NCBI GenBank assembly: GCA_036388295.1
Contig: DASVSC010000068.1
Coordinates: 1 to 25,435, forward strand
Direction: 5' to 3'
DNA from: RYN-431 sp036388295
GTDB lineage: Bacteria; Planctomycetota; Phycisphaerae; Tepidisphaerales; Tepidisphaeraceae
DNA: 25,435 nucleotides
Shown here: one piece after another, positions 1-7,688 of the stretch
Layout of the letters: each line of letters starts with the position of its first letter
Position numbering within the stretch: the stretch's first letter is position 1
Translations under genes and position numbers: made by a program
Notes under the pieces: model-generated
Told to the model about the DNA's origin: nothing
The model's input: only the letters and a program-made list of their open reading frames with translations
Databases searched by the model: none

Positions 1-2156
1 CGGCGGCGACGCAGCAGGGCCGTGCCGGCCAAGGCCAGGGCAGTCAGGCTGGCGGGCTCGGGGACGGCGGGCGTCGTGGCGAACGGCGTGAGCATGATGT
101 TGTTCAGCGAGATGTCGCCGGAGCCGGGGTTCATCAGCACCCGGATGCTGGTGATGCCTTGGGGCAGGGTGAGCAGAATGCCGGCGGTATTGGTGTACTT
201 GCCCTGCGACAACAGGCCGCTGAAGTCGGCGAGGACGGCGCCGCCGAGCTGCAGTTCGAACGAGGCGGGGTTCGTGCCGTAGGTCTGGAACGCGGCCGTG
301 AGGGTGAAGTCGCCGCCTTCGGGGATGTTGATGAGGTAGCTCGTCCAGCCGGTCTGCTTCAAGCCAAGGCCACCCTCGTACGGATTGCCGCCGGTGTCGC
401 GGAGGGTGAAGTTGCCGCCGCGAATGGTGGTGGCGGCCGTGTGCGAGACGGGCGTGCCGATGGAGAAGTCGCGCGTGGCTTCGGTGTTGGTCAGTTCTTC
501 GAGGCCGTTCAGCTTGGGCGTGTCGGTCTCGAACTTGTCGTTCGTGAAGCCGAACTTGTATTGGTCGGTGGCGAAGTAATAAACGAGCAGGTCGCCGCCC
601 TGGTTGGTCCAGGTGTTGTGGTTCTTGACGACCAGTTGCTTCAGCCGCGCGTCGGCCAGGGCGCCCAGTTTGGCGGCCATGCTTTCGGGGGTTTCCCGGC
701 TGGTGCCGGGGTCAAGGCTCAGGCCGCCCTCGTACGCCACGCGCTTGATGCCGAACGTGGTGGTGTAGGCGACGTCCCTGACGATCTTCTTCGTGCGGTC
801 GGCGCTCTGCACCATCGGTTCGGTGACGATTTTGTCGACCGTGAGCTCGGGGATCGGGCTGGTGGGCGAGTAGTACATCGCCGAGCCGCCGCCGTAGATG
901 TAGCTGCTGATCGGCTTGGGGTTGCTGACGAAGTTTCCCTTGGCGTTGTTGAAGTAGCCGTCGAGGACGGTGACGGCCTGGTTGGCGGTGTCGTTGCCGT
1001 TGCCGTACTGCCAGGCCAGGATCGGCCGCACGGTGTCGAGCATGGCCGAGTCGCCGAAGACGTTGGAGAACGTGTCGGCGATCTCCTTCGTGCGCAGGGC
1101 GTTGTAGCGCTCGGTGAGGTAATACTCGTTCGTGGTCGGCACGACGCTCATCGGCCCGACCGTGCCGGCCTCGGAGGCGACTTCCGCCTTGGCCAGGTCA
1201 CGAATGTGGCCGAACTGCAGGAAGCTGGTGTTCCACGTCTCGTTCGAATACTCGACGTACACTTTCAGGTTCGGGTTCAGCGGCTTGAAGACCGGGTTCT
1301 TCTGCGGGCCGGTGTACGGGTTGACGCCGTCGGAGCCGTACTTGATCAGCTGCGCCATTTTGGTGACGTAGTCGTCGTCGGCCATGGCGGGGACGTTGAT
1401 CCAGATGTCCCGGCCGGCCTCGTTGCCCAGCTGCACGGCCAGTTCCAGCGGGCCGCCACGGCCCCGGCTGCTGCGGGCCATGGTGGGGTTGAGCTTAACG
1501 TCCGTCGGCTTGACGCGTTCGGTCCAGCTTTTCTGGGTGTTGTTGTTGATGGCCAGGTAGTCCATGAACCGCAGGACGCCGACCTTCTGGGCGATCGTCT
1601 TGGTCTGGTTCGTGAACATGGTGTCGAACGAGTACGGCGTGCTGCCGCCGCCCGTCGTGGGGCGCATCACCTGAATGTTCGTGACACCCGTGTTCGTCGG
1701 GCTCGACAAATCGCGACGGGTGTTAATGAAGCGGACGTCGGTCAGGTCGACGTCGTTCTTGGTCTGCAGCAGGGCGGTGGTGGTGTTCGTGAGCGGGTCG
1801 TACGTCTGGTTCAGCACCTTGCCGTCGCCGCCGGTCTGGCCGAGCAGGATGGACGCGGTGCCGTTGAACTTGACCGCATAGGTGCCGTCGGCGTGCTTCA
1901 GCGTGCCGGGGTCGCCGAGGAAGTACCAGGCGTCGCTCTTGGCCCAGCCGTTGGCGTCCAAGGCGGCGTCATTGGCATGGTAAGGCGAACTAATCGAGTT
2001 CACGGTGCGGTACGTCCGCATCACGTCGGCGAGCAACGGGGTGTTGTCACTATCATAAAGATAGTTGACGTTCAGCCCGGTTTCGTTCGCGCCGCCGAAC
2101 GCGCTGGCGGTGCAAAGCAGTGCGACGAGTCCTGATCCATTGACACAACGGCTCAT
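1..2156 (-). CDS. Secreted PEP-CTERM glycoside-hydrolase-like protein (C-terminus beyond window)
   Basis: The minus frame is open from ATG at 2156 to the left edge, giving 718 residues and no stop in the window. An SD-like AGGTGA lies 5 bases before the ATG. A short hydrophobic N-terminus (GLVALLCTASAFGGA) looks like a signal peptide. The middle resembles planctomycete (beta/alpha)8 glycosidase-like proteins: VEYSNETWN carries a candidate acid/base Glu306, and VAYEGG carries a candidate nucleophile Glu476. These two glutamates are spaced as in clan GH-A enzymes. The C-terminus has VPEP (residues 698-701), a hydrophobic stretch and an arginine cluster, which is the PEP-CTERM sorting signal read by exosortase. 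The substrate cannot be read from sequence; an extracellular polysaccharide-active role is inferred. Probably only a few residues are missing after the LLRRR tail. Confidence 0.82.
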   Translation of the reverse strand, partial: MSRCVNGSGLVALLCTASAFGGANETGLNVNYLYDSDNTPLLADVMRTYRTVNSISSPYHANDAALDANGWAKSDAWYFLGDPGTLKHADGTYAVKFNGTASILLGQTGGDGKVLNQTYDPLTNTTTALLQTKNDVDLTDVRFINTRRDLSSPTNTGVTNIQVMRPTTGGGSTPYSFDTMFTNQTKTIAQKVGVLRFMDYLAINNNTQKSWTERVKPTDVKLNPTMARSSRGRGGPLELAVQLGNEAGRDIWINVPAMADDDYVTKMAQLIKYGSDGVNPYTGPQKNPVFKPLNPNLKVYVEYSNETWNTSFLQFGHIRDLAKAEVASEAGTVGPMSVVPTTNEYYLTERYNALRTKEIADTFSNVFGDSAMLDTVRPILAWQYGNGNDTANQAVTVLDGYFNNAKGNFVSNPKPISSYIYGGGSAMYYSPTSPIPELTVDKIVTEPMVQSADRTKKIVRDVAYTTTFGIKRVAYEGGLSLDPGTSRETPESMAAKLGALADARLKQLVVKNHNTWTNQGGDLLVYYFATDQYKFGFTNDKFETDTPKLNGLEELTNTEATRDFSIGTPVSHTAATTIRGGNFTLRDTGGNPYEGGLGLKQTGWTSYLINIPEGGDFTLTAAFQTYGTNPASFELQLGGAVLADFSGLLSQGKYTNTAGILLTLPQGITSIRVLMNPGSGDISLNNIMLTPFATTPAVPEPASLTALALAGTALLRRR

Positions 2157-2274
2157 TGAATCACCTGTTACGCTGACATTTATCGGATTCTGCCAACCGC
2201 CCTGATGGGCAGTCACCCTTTTTCGGCAGGGCCCGCGAGGTCGATCCAAGTTAAATACTCGGCCGCGAGTTTCA

Positions 2275-2302
2275 AGCATAGATTTAATTTTTTTCATGAC
2301 AA
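2275..2302 (-). promoter_or_regulatory. Candidate promoter for the PEP-CTERM glycosidase-like gene
   Basis: On the minus strand TTGTCA (2302-2297) is followed after 16 bases by TATGCT (2280-2275). The spacer is an A/T-rich run that stands out from the GC-rich surroundings. It lies about 120 bases upstream of the ATG at 2156. This is a consensus-style match only. The rest of the 245-base divergent gap (2157-2401) shows no gene. Confidence 0.3.
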
Positions 2303-2401
2303 GCGGACTTGAACGCATAGCCGGTATTGCACCGTCTTGGCGGCGCGGAATCCCACTTAATCGTCACAAAAATCAACCTTATGTCCCGTTAGAATATTAA
2401 A

Positions 2402-3187
2402 ATGAAGAGTGTTATCAGACGTACGCTGTGGCCGCTCCGACTCTTGTTGTATTTAGCCACAAGCGTTTCGGCCCAAGCCGCTGAACGGGAACCGGCACCG
2501 GTTCTGATTCACTTGCCGGGCATTGCCGGCGAGCTGCCGATTGACCGCGAATTGGTCGCCGGCTTGGTCGCCGGCGGCGTGGCGTCCGATGCCACAATTA
2601 TCGACTGGACCGGCCCCGACCGTGGCGTGCCGGCACTGAGAAACGTCGCCCGTCACGAAGCGCAATCCCGATTACTCGCCGACCGCATCGTCGCTTTGCA
2701 CAACAAAGACCCACGCACGCCGATCACCCTCGTCGGCCACAGCGGCGGAACGGGCGTCGCCGTGAATGCGCTCGAACGCCTGCCCGAGGGCGTGCACGTT
2801 CGGACGCTGGTCCTGCTGGCCTCGGCCTTGTCGCCCGAGTACGACCTGAGCGCCGCCCTCCGCCACGTCGACGGCCACGCCTACTCCCTGCACAGCCGTT
2901 TCGACGACTGGGTGCTCGGCCACGGCACGAAAGCCTTCGGCACGTACGACCGCGTCTACACCGAAGCCGCCGGCAAGGTCGGCTTCACCGCACCGCCCAC
3001 CGCCGACCCCGCGGCCTACGCCAAGCTGACGCAATTCCCGTACGACCCCGCCTGGACCCGCCACGGCAACGGCGGCGACCACGTCGGCCCGACGAACCGT
3101 CGGTTCGCCCGTGATGTGCTGGCCGAACTGATCCAAGGCCGGCCGCCATCGACCACCCGTCCGACGGACACGCCCGAAACGCCATAG
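2402..3187 (+). CDS. Exported alpha/beta hydrolase (lipase/esterase-like)
   Basis: A 261-residue protein with an N-terminal signal peptide (RR then LLLYLATSVSAQA, cleavage near residue 26). The first core strand is VLIHLPGIAGE (34-44), with an HxPG oxyanion-type turn. The nucleophile elbow is GHSGG (112-116, Ser114). Asp168 or Asp169 and His227 in GGDHVG are the likely acid and base of the triad. It is therefore a probable serine hydrolase acting outside the cytoplasm; the substrate is unknown. The ATG follows an A/T-rich stretch with no SD motif. It is divergent from the PEP-CTERM gene and has no co-oriented neighbour. The proline-rich tail (residues 247-261) is probably disordered. Confidence 0.85.
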   Translation: MKSVIRRTLWPLRLLLYLATSVSAQAAEREPAPVLIHLPGIAGELPIDRELVAGLVAGGVASDATIIDWTGPDRGVPALRNVARHEAQSRLLADRIVALHNKDPRTPITLVGHSGGTGVAVNALERLPEGVHVRTLVLLASALSPEYDLSAALRHVDGHAYSLHSRFDDWVLGHGTKAFGTYDRVYTEAAGKVGFTAPPTADPAAYAKLTQFPYDPAWTRHGNGGDHVGPTNRRFARDVLAELIQGRPPSTTRPTDTPETP

Positions 3188-3215
3188 CGTGTGCATTGTT
3201 CGAAGCAGCGTCTGG

Positions 3216-3244
3216 GTGGCACTTTTGAGTACAAACTGTGCCAC
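3216..3244. terminator. Hairpin after the alpha/beta hydrolase gene
   Basis: GTGGCAC (3216-3222) and GTGCCAC (3238-3244) form a perfect 7-bp stem with a 15-base loop, 28 bases after the hydrolase stop codon. It could stop transcription from the left, although there is no U-tract. It may instead belong to a dispersed repeat. Confidence 0.4.
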
Positions 3245-3260
3245 TCGACTAATCGTGGCT

Positions 3261-3276
3261 GCGACGCCTGCGTCGC
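3261..3276. repeat. Short perfect palindrome
   Basis: GCGACGC and GCGTCGC form a 7-bp perfect inverted repeat separated by only 2 bases. It lies 17 bases beyond the preceding hairpin, so the two may form one compound element. Function unknown. Confidence 0.4.
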
Positions 3277-3512
3277 CTTGCTTAATCATGGCGCGAATGG
3301 ACGGAATACCTCGTAAGGCCCGACAGCAGTCCAGTAAGGCAATGCTAGCGTCGCAGCTATAATGCCTTAAAAGCTGCTCTAGGACAGTAAGGGTGTTGTG
3401 TTGACCCTGCGGCGCTTGATGCGCATGACTTACCACTCATCTTCGCGAGGAGTTTGGCTCGCGTGCCGTAAGACGCTCGCCCAACTGTTTGACCCACAAA
3501 GAAGTGGTGACG

Positions 3513-4111
3513 TCACGGCCGCAACTTGAGCGGAGGGACGCCATTCGTGAAGTCGTCCTGAAGGTTCCAGTATTTTACTCGGTCCGGGCCACCCGGCCCG
3601 GCGTCTAAACGCTCGACATGAGCGTCGCCGAACATCACGTTCGCACTTCCGTCAGTAGCGTCGGGCGGCCACTCGAACGCGAGGATTTGGTCGGCTCCGA
3701 CTGTGTTCTCATTCAGCCCCGCCGCGGCGTAAATGTACGAGCAATGCCGCTGCCCTGGATCGGCAATCGCTTCGGCAATCTCGCGCGTGGTCGGGCCAGT
3801 CGCGCGGTCGATCATTGGACGATGGGAATAGCAAACAAAAACGTCCGACGTGAGGAGATCCGCTTCGACCAGTTGAAGCCAACTTTGCGGAAACGCACCG
3901 GCATGATCGCTCGCGTACATTTTCATCGCCAAGGCGATCTGACTAAGGTTCGAACGGCATCGTTGCCAAGGCGCATGGGTTCGCGGCCGGATGAGCGTCG
4001 GGCTAAGCAGCAGACGAGCAACGAGCAGCACCGTAAGCATGCCACCGATGATCCACCATCGCCGTCGCCGTCGGGACGCCGAAGGCGTCGCGTAATCCAG
4101 CGGCGTCTCGT

Positions 4112-4115
<4 letters not shown>
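3513..4115 (-). CDS. Pseudopilin-like membrane-anchored protein with degenerate H-X9-DG-type C-terminus
   Basis: The protein has 200 residues from ATG 4115. A basic stretch (SRRRRRWW) precedes one membrane span (IIGGMLTVLLVARLLL). CRSNLSQIALAMKMYASDHAGAF then matches the region after the helix in planctomycete DUF1559/type II pseudopilin-like proteins. Near the end, NVMFGDAHVERL resembles the DGHV element of the H-X9-DG family, but the order is GDAHV. The start is fixed by an ATGA overlap (4115-4112) with the stop of the upstream ABC ATPase, so the two are translationally coupled. It may be a substrate or accessory of that transporter. A longer frame from 4139 exists but would extend into the ATPase gene. 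Confidence 0.75.
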
Positions 4116-4924
<809 letters not shown>

Positions 4925-4984
4925 ACGGCGGCAGTCTACCCGAAATGGAAGCGCCGACGAGAACCGCTCCGGCGGCGACCGGCG

Positions 4985-5023
4985 CAGCCGCCCGGGCCGG
5001 TCCACGGCAGCGGGTGGTTATCC
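4985..5023 (-). repeat. Truncated attC (R''-L'' half only)
   Basis: The minus strand shows GGATAACCACCCGCTG, then CGTGGACCGG, as in the other sites. The partner half (CACTGAACG and a GTT core) is absent in the following 60 bases up to the ABC ATPase start. This marks the distal, left edge of the array, probably broken by deletion or by the original insertion. Confidence 0.75.
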
Positions 5024-5461
5024 CGCACGGCTAGCCGTCGCACGTTTGCGCTCCTGCGCGCGTTTACGTTCCCGGTTGTTCAACTGCCGCTTCAGCCGCT
5101 CGAACCTAACCAAGTTTTTTGGCAACGCGGTTTGACCGAATATCCAGCAAGTATTGAACGTATGTGCAAAACGCGGACTTTCGAGAGCCGCGCGACGGAC
5201 GCGCGGAAAGATCAGATCGAAATGATATTCCAATAGATGCTCGAGCACACAACAGCCCACGGCAACTCGTACGTCGACATGCGCGTTTTTGCCCCACCGA
5301 AGCACGAATTCCCAGACTGCCTCAGGCTCGGTCTCAACGAAGGTGCCGATGTCAAAGATTGCCTTCCAACGCGGGTTATTCTTGCCGTCCGTCGTGAGCT
5401 TCCCCGGTAACTTTGACTCGGCACGAACGATTGCTCGTCGGACGGCAGGTTCGTGCGGCAT
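5018..5461 (-). CDS. Cassette 9: conserved-looking hypothetical protein, HEAT-like helices
   Basis: A 147-residue soluble protein from ATG 5461 (a GTG lies one codon upstream at 5464). The ATG lies in the R' region of attC A (GTGATGC), and the TAA stop is the TAAC of the R'' core in the truncated attC. The core, with WEFVLRWG, DVRVAVGCCVLEHLLEYHFD and FAHTFNTCWIFGQ, reads like amphipathic helix pairs of a small HEAT-repeat-type protein. I recall similar hypothetical proteins in bacterial genomes but no function. The C-terminus is strongly basic (RKRAQERKRA). There is no SD other than a GGA within the attC arm. It is probably a real cassette gene. Confidence 0.72.
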   Translation of the reverse strand: MPHEPAVRRAIVRAESKLPGKLTTDGKNNPRWKAIFDIGTFVETEPEAVWEFVLRWGKNAHVDVRVAVGCCVLEHLLEYHFDLIFPRVRRAALESPRFAHTFNTCWIFGQTALPKNLVRFERLKRQLNNRERKRAQERKRATASRAG

Positions 5462-5565
5462 CACGCAAATCCGTTAAGTGGCCGGGGCCGCCTGGAAAAC
5501 CGACTGGCCGCATAACCTGAGCGACCCCGACGCCGGGGCCGTTCCGCTGCAGCGGGTGGTTATGC
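5458..5565 (-). repeat. attC site A (mutated R' core)
   Basis: R'' is GCATAACC and L'' contains CCGCTGCAGCGG. L' is CCACTTAACGG and the R' core reads GTGATGC where GTTATGC is expected. The conserved GTT next to the crossover point is lost, so the site is likely poorly active. It separates cassettes 8 and 9. Confidence 0.8.
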
Positions 5566-5874
5566 CTCGTCAGCCGCCAAGCCGTACTCGGACAGGTAAA
5601 TCTCCATGTTGCACTCGAGGCACATGCGAAACAACTCAAGACTGAGAGGCGGCCCGCCACCCAACGCGTCGGGCCGATGAGTAAACCCGATGTCTGCGAC
5701 CCACTCGTGCTCACGATCCAATTCGGCACGATGGTCCTTCAGCCAAGTCTCAAGCGCTTCGACCTGTGGCCGGAGATGCCACGCCGTTGACACCTCGAGG
5801 AGGTTCTCGAAGCGATTGCCGACGACTTTTCGGATGACTGTGCTCAACGGGAAAACACCAAAGCCATGACGCAA
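5560..5874 (-). CDS. Cassette 8: small hypothetical protein, weakly DUF4279-like
   Basis: The reading frame encodes up to 104 residues and ends with TAA inside the R'' core of attC A. The C-terminal half (ALETWLKDHRAEL, then GGGPPLSLELFRMC and MEIYLSEYG) recalls the end of DUF4279 proteins, where a GG-x-LS turn precedes a final strand; this is recall, not a search. The start is uncertain. The only upstream starts are TTG 5874, inside attC B, and TTG 5847. The ATG in the mutated R' core (5867) is in another frame that stops after seven codons. The gene may be 5'-truncated or decayed. Confidence 0.6.
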   Translation of the reverse strand: MRHGFGVFPLSTVIRKVVGNRFENLLEVSTAWHLRPQVEALETWLKDHRAELDREHEWVADIGFTHRPDALGGGPPLSLELFRMCLECNMEIYLSEYGLAADEA

Positions 5875-5970
5875 AACCGTTCAGTGGCCGGGGCCGGCCG
5901 GTGGACACGAAGGCCGCATGGCCTGAGCGACCCCGACGCCGAGGCCGTCCCGCTGCAGCGGGTGGTCATC
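5865..5970 (-). repeat. attC site B (mutated R' core)
   Basis: R'' is GATGACC, L'' contains CGCTGCAGCGGG and L' is CCACTGAACGG. The R' core is GTCATGG instead of GTTATGC. With site A this is the second distal site whose crossover triplet has changed. Confidence 0.8.
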
Positions 5971-6265
5971 TGCTGGCAGAGCCGCCCTCGTTGGACTGTC
6001 TCAAGATTCTAAACGTGTTGCCAATCGAAGAGAACACGAAGTAACCGCAGTGTTCCGTGAAAACCGCAACTATCTGGCGCTTCCGATCTCGAATCAGGAA
6101 CGCGTGTTGAAAATGAGCGTAAGAACCATCGTCAAACTGAATGAGGACGGATTGCCCGCTTGGAAAATCTCCAGCACCGATACCGAGGTCCGCGTTGCCT
6201 CCGTTCGACCGAAGGTGTTCGTCGACATGTTGTTCGAACCCTTTCGGGATCGGCCAAGGTCCCAT
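5966..6265 (-). CDS. Cassette 7: hypothetical protein
   Basis: A 99-residue soluble protein starting at ATG 6265. This is one of the few cassette genes with a clear SD (GAAGGA, 9 bases upstream), located after the R' core of attC C. The TGA stop overlaps the R'' core of attC B (GATGACC). It has alternating strand-like segments: SVLIQFDDGSYAHFQHAFLIRD, split as SVLIQFDDGSY and FQHAFLIRD, then IVAVFTEHCGYFVFSS. They suggest a small beta-rich fold. I do not recognise a family with an assigned function. Confidence 0.75.
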   Translation of the reverse strand: MGPWPIPKGFEQHVDEHLRSNGGNADLGIGAGDFPSGQSVLIQFDDGSYAHFQHAFLIRDRKRQIVAVFTEHCGYFVFSSIGNTFRILRQSNEGGSASR

Positions 6266-6281
6266 CGTGCTTTCCTTCAGC

Positions 6282-6385
6282 GGCTAACCTACTGATGTTC
6301 AATGGCCGGCACCGCGCCGACCGACTCTCGACTTTACCAAAACGCTCGACGCGGGGCCGGTCCACTGCAGCGTTTGGCTATGCCG
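6282..6385 (-). repeat. attC site C (divergent)
   Basis: R'' is GGCATAGCC, L'' contains CGCTGCAGTGG, L' is GCCATTGAAC and the R' core is GTTAGCC. It shares the CCGGCCCC central stem and spacing with the other sites but is the most diverged complete copy. Cassettes 6 and 7 may therefore have a separate history. Confidence 0.75.
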
Positions 6386-6391
6386 CCGCCG

Positions 6392-6649
6392 CTACGCCTC
6401 GTCCTCCGGCACCTCCACGAAGTTCTCGGTGTGATAGCCCGAGTAGATTTGACCGGTCCGGTGGTCAGCAACCACGCAGTGCCCGGGCATGTTCGGGATG
6501 TCACCGAAGAACAAATATACCCCGTCGCGGGTGAACGGGTACTTGCTGTGATACTCCGCTGGCACGTCGTCGAAGCGAAAACGCACGAGACTATACTGCC
6601 TCGGCATCGTAGCAGATCGAGGGCGTTTCTTCGGCGGTATAACTCTCAT
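6392..6649 (-). CDS. Cassette 6, second gene: small hypothetical protein
   Basis: An 85-residue protein with ATG 6649. It shares the 4-base ATGA overlap with the stop of the preceding zinc-ribbon reading frame, which supports this start over an internal ATG at 6607 (MPRQYS). The body reads as a small alpha/beta domain: YSLVRFRFDDVP, GVYLFFGDIPNMPGHCVV, and a final HTENFVEVPEDE. The stop TAG lies just before the R'' core of attC C. The N-terminal 14 residues are basic and could be dispensable. No function is recognised; translational coupling suggests joint action with the zinc-ribbon product. Confidence 0.75.
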   Translation of the reverse strand: MRVIPPKKRPRSATMPRQYSLVRFRFDDVPAEYHSKYPFTRDGVYLFFGDIPNMPGHCVVADHRTGQIYSGYHTENFVEVPEDEA

Positions 6650-6867
6650 GATGCCCCGTCCTGACCTAACGACCGGCTACACCCTGGACACCTGCCGTTA
6701 CCATCGAGCGACATGGCCGGGAACATCTCCTCAAACCGAGCCTTCGGAACCGACGCGGGCGCCTGGGGCTTACGGCCGTACATTTGGCATGCGGCGCACT
6801 GCACGATCCACTTCCGACATCACGGGTCGGCTAAGAACCATTCGAGGGTTCGCGTCTCGGTTCGCAT
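6646..6867 (-). pseudogene. Cassette 6, first gene: zinc-ribbon protein broken by frameshift or in-frame TGA
   Basis: From 6813 to 6646 the minus strand encodes KWIVQCAACQMYGRKP, then a loop, then GNGRCPGCSRSLG and a stop. Two CxxC pairs (CAAC and CPGC), about 40 residues apart, indicate a zinc ribbon. No start lies in this frame after a TGA at 6822-6820; upstream of it the frame opens with ATG 6867 (MRTETRTLEWF). The ATG at 6820 (MSE...) is one base out of frame, and removing one G near 6815 would give a clean MSKWIVQCAAC start. Another ATG, in the R' core of attC E, opens a 34-codon frame that joins MSE. A recent frameshift, or a sequencing error, is the likeliest reading. The stop overlaps the next gene by ATGA. 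Confidence 0.65.
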
Positions 6868-6870
6868 AGG

Positions 6871-6969
6871 GCATAACGCAAAATCGTTCAGTGGCCGGGG
6901 CCGGCCGGTGGACCCTCTGGCCTGCACGACCCCGACGCCGGGGCCGGTCCGCTGCACCGGGTGGTTATC
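6871..6969 (-). repeat. attC site E
   Basis: R'' is GATAACC, followed by ACCCGGTGCAGCGG. L' is CCACTGAACG and the R' core is GTTATGC. The central stem CCGGCCCCGGCGTCGGGGTC matches sites H and I. It separates cassettes 5 and 6. Confidence 0.85.
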
Positions 6970-6979
6970 TGCCCGCCGA

Positions 6980-7585
6980 TCAGCCGTCATCTTCGATGCC
7001 GTGGTGCCACCGCCAATGCCGGATCAGAATGCTATATAAACCGTCTGAAAACGAGGGCAACTTGTCATCGACTTCTTCTGATTCTTGCAAGACACAGTAC
7101 CCAAACGGCCAAGCACGATTGCCAACATTAACTTGAAGATAGCCACAACTGCCATTCGTACCTATCTGAAGCAGATCGAGCAGCGGAACACCCAACTGGT
7201 TCATAGCGGCCGCAGTGAAACGTGCCGGGTCTGGATTCTCCTGCCCGCGCGAGATGTAATAACGTCTGTGTGCTTCATCGGACGCCCACTCCACACTACC
7301 AAGCAGCATCCACATTGGTCCTGGACACGCCGCGATCATATCGTCGGGCGAGTAGATGTCGCCGCCAAATTCGGTGAATGAACCACGTCCGAAGGCCATA
7401 AGAAACTGGCGAAGGTCATTTGGTAGTCGGCGGTTTAACGTCGCTTCCAAGGAAACAATCTCGGCTTCCGACACTTGTTGAAAGTCCTGCCAGTAATCGG
7501 TGCTGATCTGATCGGTTAGTCGCCGTACGGCGGTTGTCCACGTCGGATGGCCGATCGCGAACTTTTCGGGCGGTGCGGGAACCAT
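6980..7585 (-). CDS. Cassette 5: SUKH (SMI1/KNR4) family protein, putative immunity protein
   Basis: A 201-residue protein from ATG 7585, 12 bases after the R' core of attC F. The region EAEIVSLEATLNRRLPNDLRQFL leading into FGRGSFTEFGGDIYSP is the SUKH-1 hallmark: an acidic helix, LP-x-D-x-x-x-F, then a GGxxI/Y turn. YYISRGQENPDP and the later PLLDLLQIG-x-NGS-GYL continue the fold. SUKH proteins commonly neutralise polymorphic nuclease toxins in bacteria, and also occur in other roles. No toxin is encoded next to it, so this is an orphan. The stop TGA lies about 10 bases before the R'' core of attC E. Confidence 0.85.
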   Translation of the reverse strand: MVPAPPEKFAIGHPTWTTAVRRLTDQISTDYWQDFQQVSEAEIVSLEATLNRRLPNDLRQFLMAFGRGSFTEFGGDIYSPDDMIAACPGPMWMLLGSVEWASDEAHRRYYISRGQENPDPARFTAAAMNQLGVPLLDLLQIGTNGSCGYLQVNVGNRAWPFGYCVLQESEEVDDKLPSFSDGLYSILIRHWRWHHGIEDDG

Positions 7586-7590
7586 AGGTC

Positions 7591-7688
7591 AGATAACGCA
7601 AAACCGTTCAGTGGCCGGGGCCGGTCGGACAACTTTCTGGCCTGAGCGGCCCCGACGCCGGGCCGGTCCACTGCAGCGGGTGGTCATC
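7591..7688 (-). repeat. attC site F
   Basis: R'' is GATGACC, L'' contains CGCTGCAGTGG, L' is CCACTGAACGG and the R' core is GTTATCT. The arms pair over CAGTGG with an extra G in L''. It separates cassettes 4 and 5. Confidence 0.87.

Larger units (their letters stand above)
3188..3512. other. Intergenic region with hairpins, no convincing gene
   Basis: This 325-base gap lies between the hydrolase stop and the stop of the convergent pseudopilin-like gene. It is less GC-rich than its flanks. It contains two small perfect inverted repeats (3216-3244 and 3261-3276) that could end transcription or be pieces of a dispersed repeat. A minus-strand frame is open across it from 3436, but the frame continues antisense through the hydrolase gene and I do not accept it as coding. 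Confidence 0.6.

Noticed and set aside
159..2135. Plus-strand 658-codon open frame opposite the PEP-CTERM glycosidase-like gene
   Set aside because: The minus strand carries a signal peptide, catalytic-type motifs and a PEP-CTERM tail; the plus frame is a codon-bias shadow with low-complexity composition.
2672..3436. Minus-strand 254-codon open frame with a protein-like N-terminal part (3190-3436)
   Set aside because: Two thirds is antisense to the alpha/beta hydrolase, the start has no SD, and the N-terminal third spans the inverted repeats. A gene remnant is possible but not supportable.
6820..6822. TGA read as selenocysteine in the zinc-ribbon gene
   Set aside because: The codon lies at the extreme N-terminus, before the region that looks homologous to a zinc ribbon. 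No SECIS-like hairpin could be identified right after it, and a one-base frameshift explains the data better.
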